A DNA stretch of 22,524 nt from Dehalococcoidia bacterium UBA2588 (GTDB lineage Bacteria > Chloroflexota > Dehalococcoidia > Lucifugimonadales > UBA3495): assembly GCA_002339805.1 (NCBI GenBank), contig DDKW01000019.1, positions 8,869 through 31,392 on the forward strand, written 5' to 3'. Numbering within the stretch: position 1 is the stretch's first letter; each line of letters opens with the position of its first letter. Both the position numbers and the translations under genes were made by a program. Below the pieces are notes generated by a model. The model saw nothing but the letters and a program-made list of their open reading frames with translations, had not been told where the DNA came from and made no database searches. Of this stretch, positions 22,203 to 22,524 are shown one piece after another.

Positions 22203-22524
22203 ATGATTAGTTTGGCTGTTAGTTTGATATACAAAAAAATTTGCAGCCAAACCGTATTTGCCATTTTTCTCATAAGCTGTGTCTCGTGTCTTGTAGACTT
22301 AGAAAATACAGTCTCACAAAATACCGCACCTCCCACTAATTTAGAAAAACACATTCCACAAGAAATTAAATTAGAAGTCATAACACCAACTGGCGTGCCA
22401 ACCCCAAGTCCTACTACTTCACCCACACCTACACCTACACCTACACCTAAAACTACTGATACACCAATTCCTGTGCCCACTGTACCTCCCACTAGTATCC
22501 CAACCCCAATACCTATCCCAATAC
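22203..22524 (+). CDS. Predicted lipoprotein with Thr-Pro-rich linker (cut by window edge)
   Basis: An open frame runs from ATG 22203 to the window end (107 codons) with no stop. The N-terminus has a basic Lys-Lys, then a hydrophobic stretch TVFAIFLISC, whose LISC fits a lipobox with Cys26 as the lipidated residue. After it comes a polar spacer, then a Thr/Pro-rich low-complexity region (PTPSPTTSPTPTPTPTPK and similar) typical of linkers in surface proteins of Chloroflexota and other bacteria. The functional domain would lie beyond the window. GGGGTGA precedes the ATG. The opposite-strand Gly/Val-rich frame here is a shadow of this repeat. Confidence 0.72.
   Translation, partial: MISLAVSLIYKKICSQTVFAIFLISCVSCLVDLENTVSQNTAPPTNLEKHIPQEIKLEVITPTGVPTPSPTTSPTPTPTPTPKTTDTPIPVPTVPPTSIPTPIPIPI
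22425..22448 (+). repeat. Four tandem ACACCT hexamers
   Basis: Four perfect copies of ACACCT encode Thr-Pro dipeptides in the linker of the lipoprotein frame. Degenerate Pro/Thr codons continue on both sides. Such a repeat can change length by slippage in frame, in steps of two residues. Confidence 0.85.

Noticed and set aside
22100..22492. Minus-strand Gly/Val-rich open frame (VGVGVGVG pattern)
   Set aside because: It is the reverse reading of the plus-strand Thr-Pro codons of the lipoprotein and overlaps the end of the ThDP gene. The plus frame has a start with a Shine-Dalgarno and a lipobox.

Overview
The window is an AT-rich, densely coded bacterial chromosome segment with few gaps. Several genes start with GTG or TTG. 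The mix of genes suggests a free-living, probably marine member of the Chloroflexota (SAR202/Dehalococcoidia-like): an AT-rich trp cluster, CaiB/BaiF CoA-transferase, crotonase, an FMN-dependent 2-hydroxyacid dehydrogenase, a PPOX/F420-type flavoprotein, an atypical SDR and a Thr-Pro-rich lipoprotein. This placement is an inference from gene content and has not been checked phylogenetically.

Region 1 (1-2740, minus strand) is the translation/transcription operon. A near-consensus promoter (2711-2740) reads through a strong leader hairpin (2661-2686), then tRNA-Thr(UGU), tRNA-Tyr(GUA), tRNA-Thr(GGU), tuf, rpmG, secE, nusG and the first codons of rplK. This is the classical bacterial tRNA-tufB-secE-nusG-rplK order, without the tRNA-Gly found in the E. 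coli version.

Region 2 (2769-8933, plus strand) begins with apt, which has a LacI-family-like palindrome in its leader. It continues with a metallo-beta-lactamase-fold hydrolase, an unrecognised protein with a beta/alpha-barrel-like pattern, and trpD-trpC-trpF-trpB. trpE, trpG and trpA are not in the window.

Region 3 (8977-12183) holds an SDR-like protein that has lost the catalytic tetrad, a class V (alanine/serine-glyoxylate type) aminotransferase and, convergent to it, an FMN-dependent 2-hydroxyacid dehydrogenase. The last two could work on successive steps of glycolate/glyoxylate metabolism.

Region 4 (12417-15525) has leuB and a CaCA-family cation exchanger on the plus strand. Converging on them is a two-gene minus-strand operon that overlaps by ATGA: a dual-specificity-phosphatase-like protein whose catalytic Arg is Met, and a JAMM-motif metallopeptidase. 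This pair is the best candidate for an undescribed small system here.

Region 5 (15647-22524, plus strand) has a crotonase with an altered second catalytic position, then a run of closely spaced genes: metF, acpS, a HEAT-repeat protein, a PPOX-class flavoprotein, a CaiB/BaiF CoA-transferase and a thiamine-diphosphate enzyme. The transferase/ThDP-enzyme pair resembles the architecture of formyl-CoA transferase plus oxalyl-CoA decarboxylase. The window ends inside a predicted lipoprotein with a Thr-Pro-rich linker. No IS elements, CRISPR arrays, rRNA or phage genes were seen.
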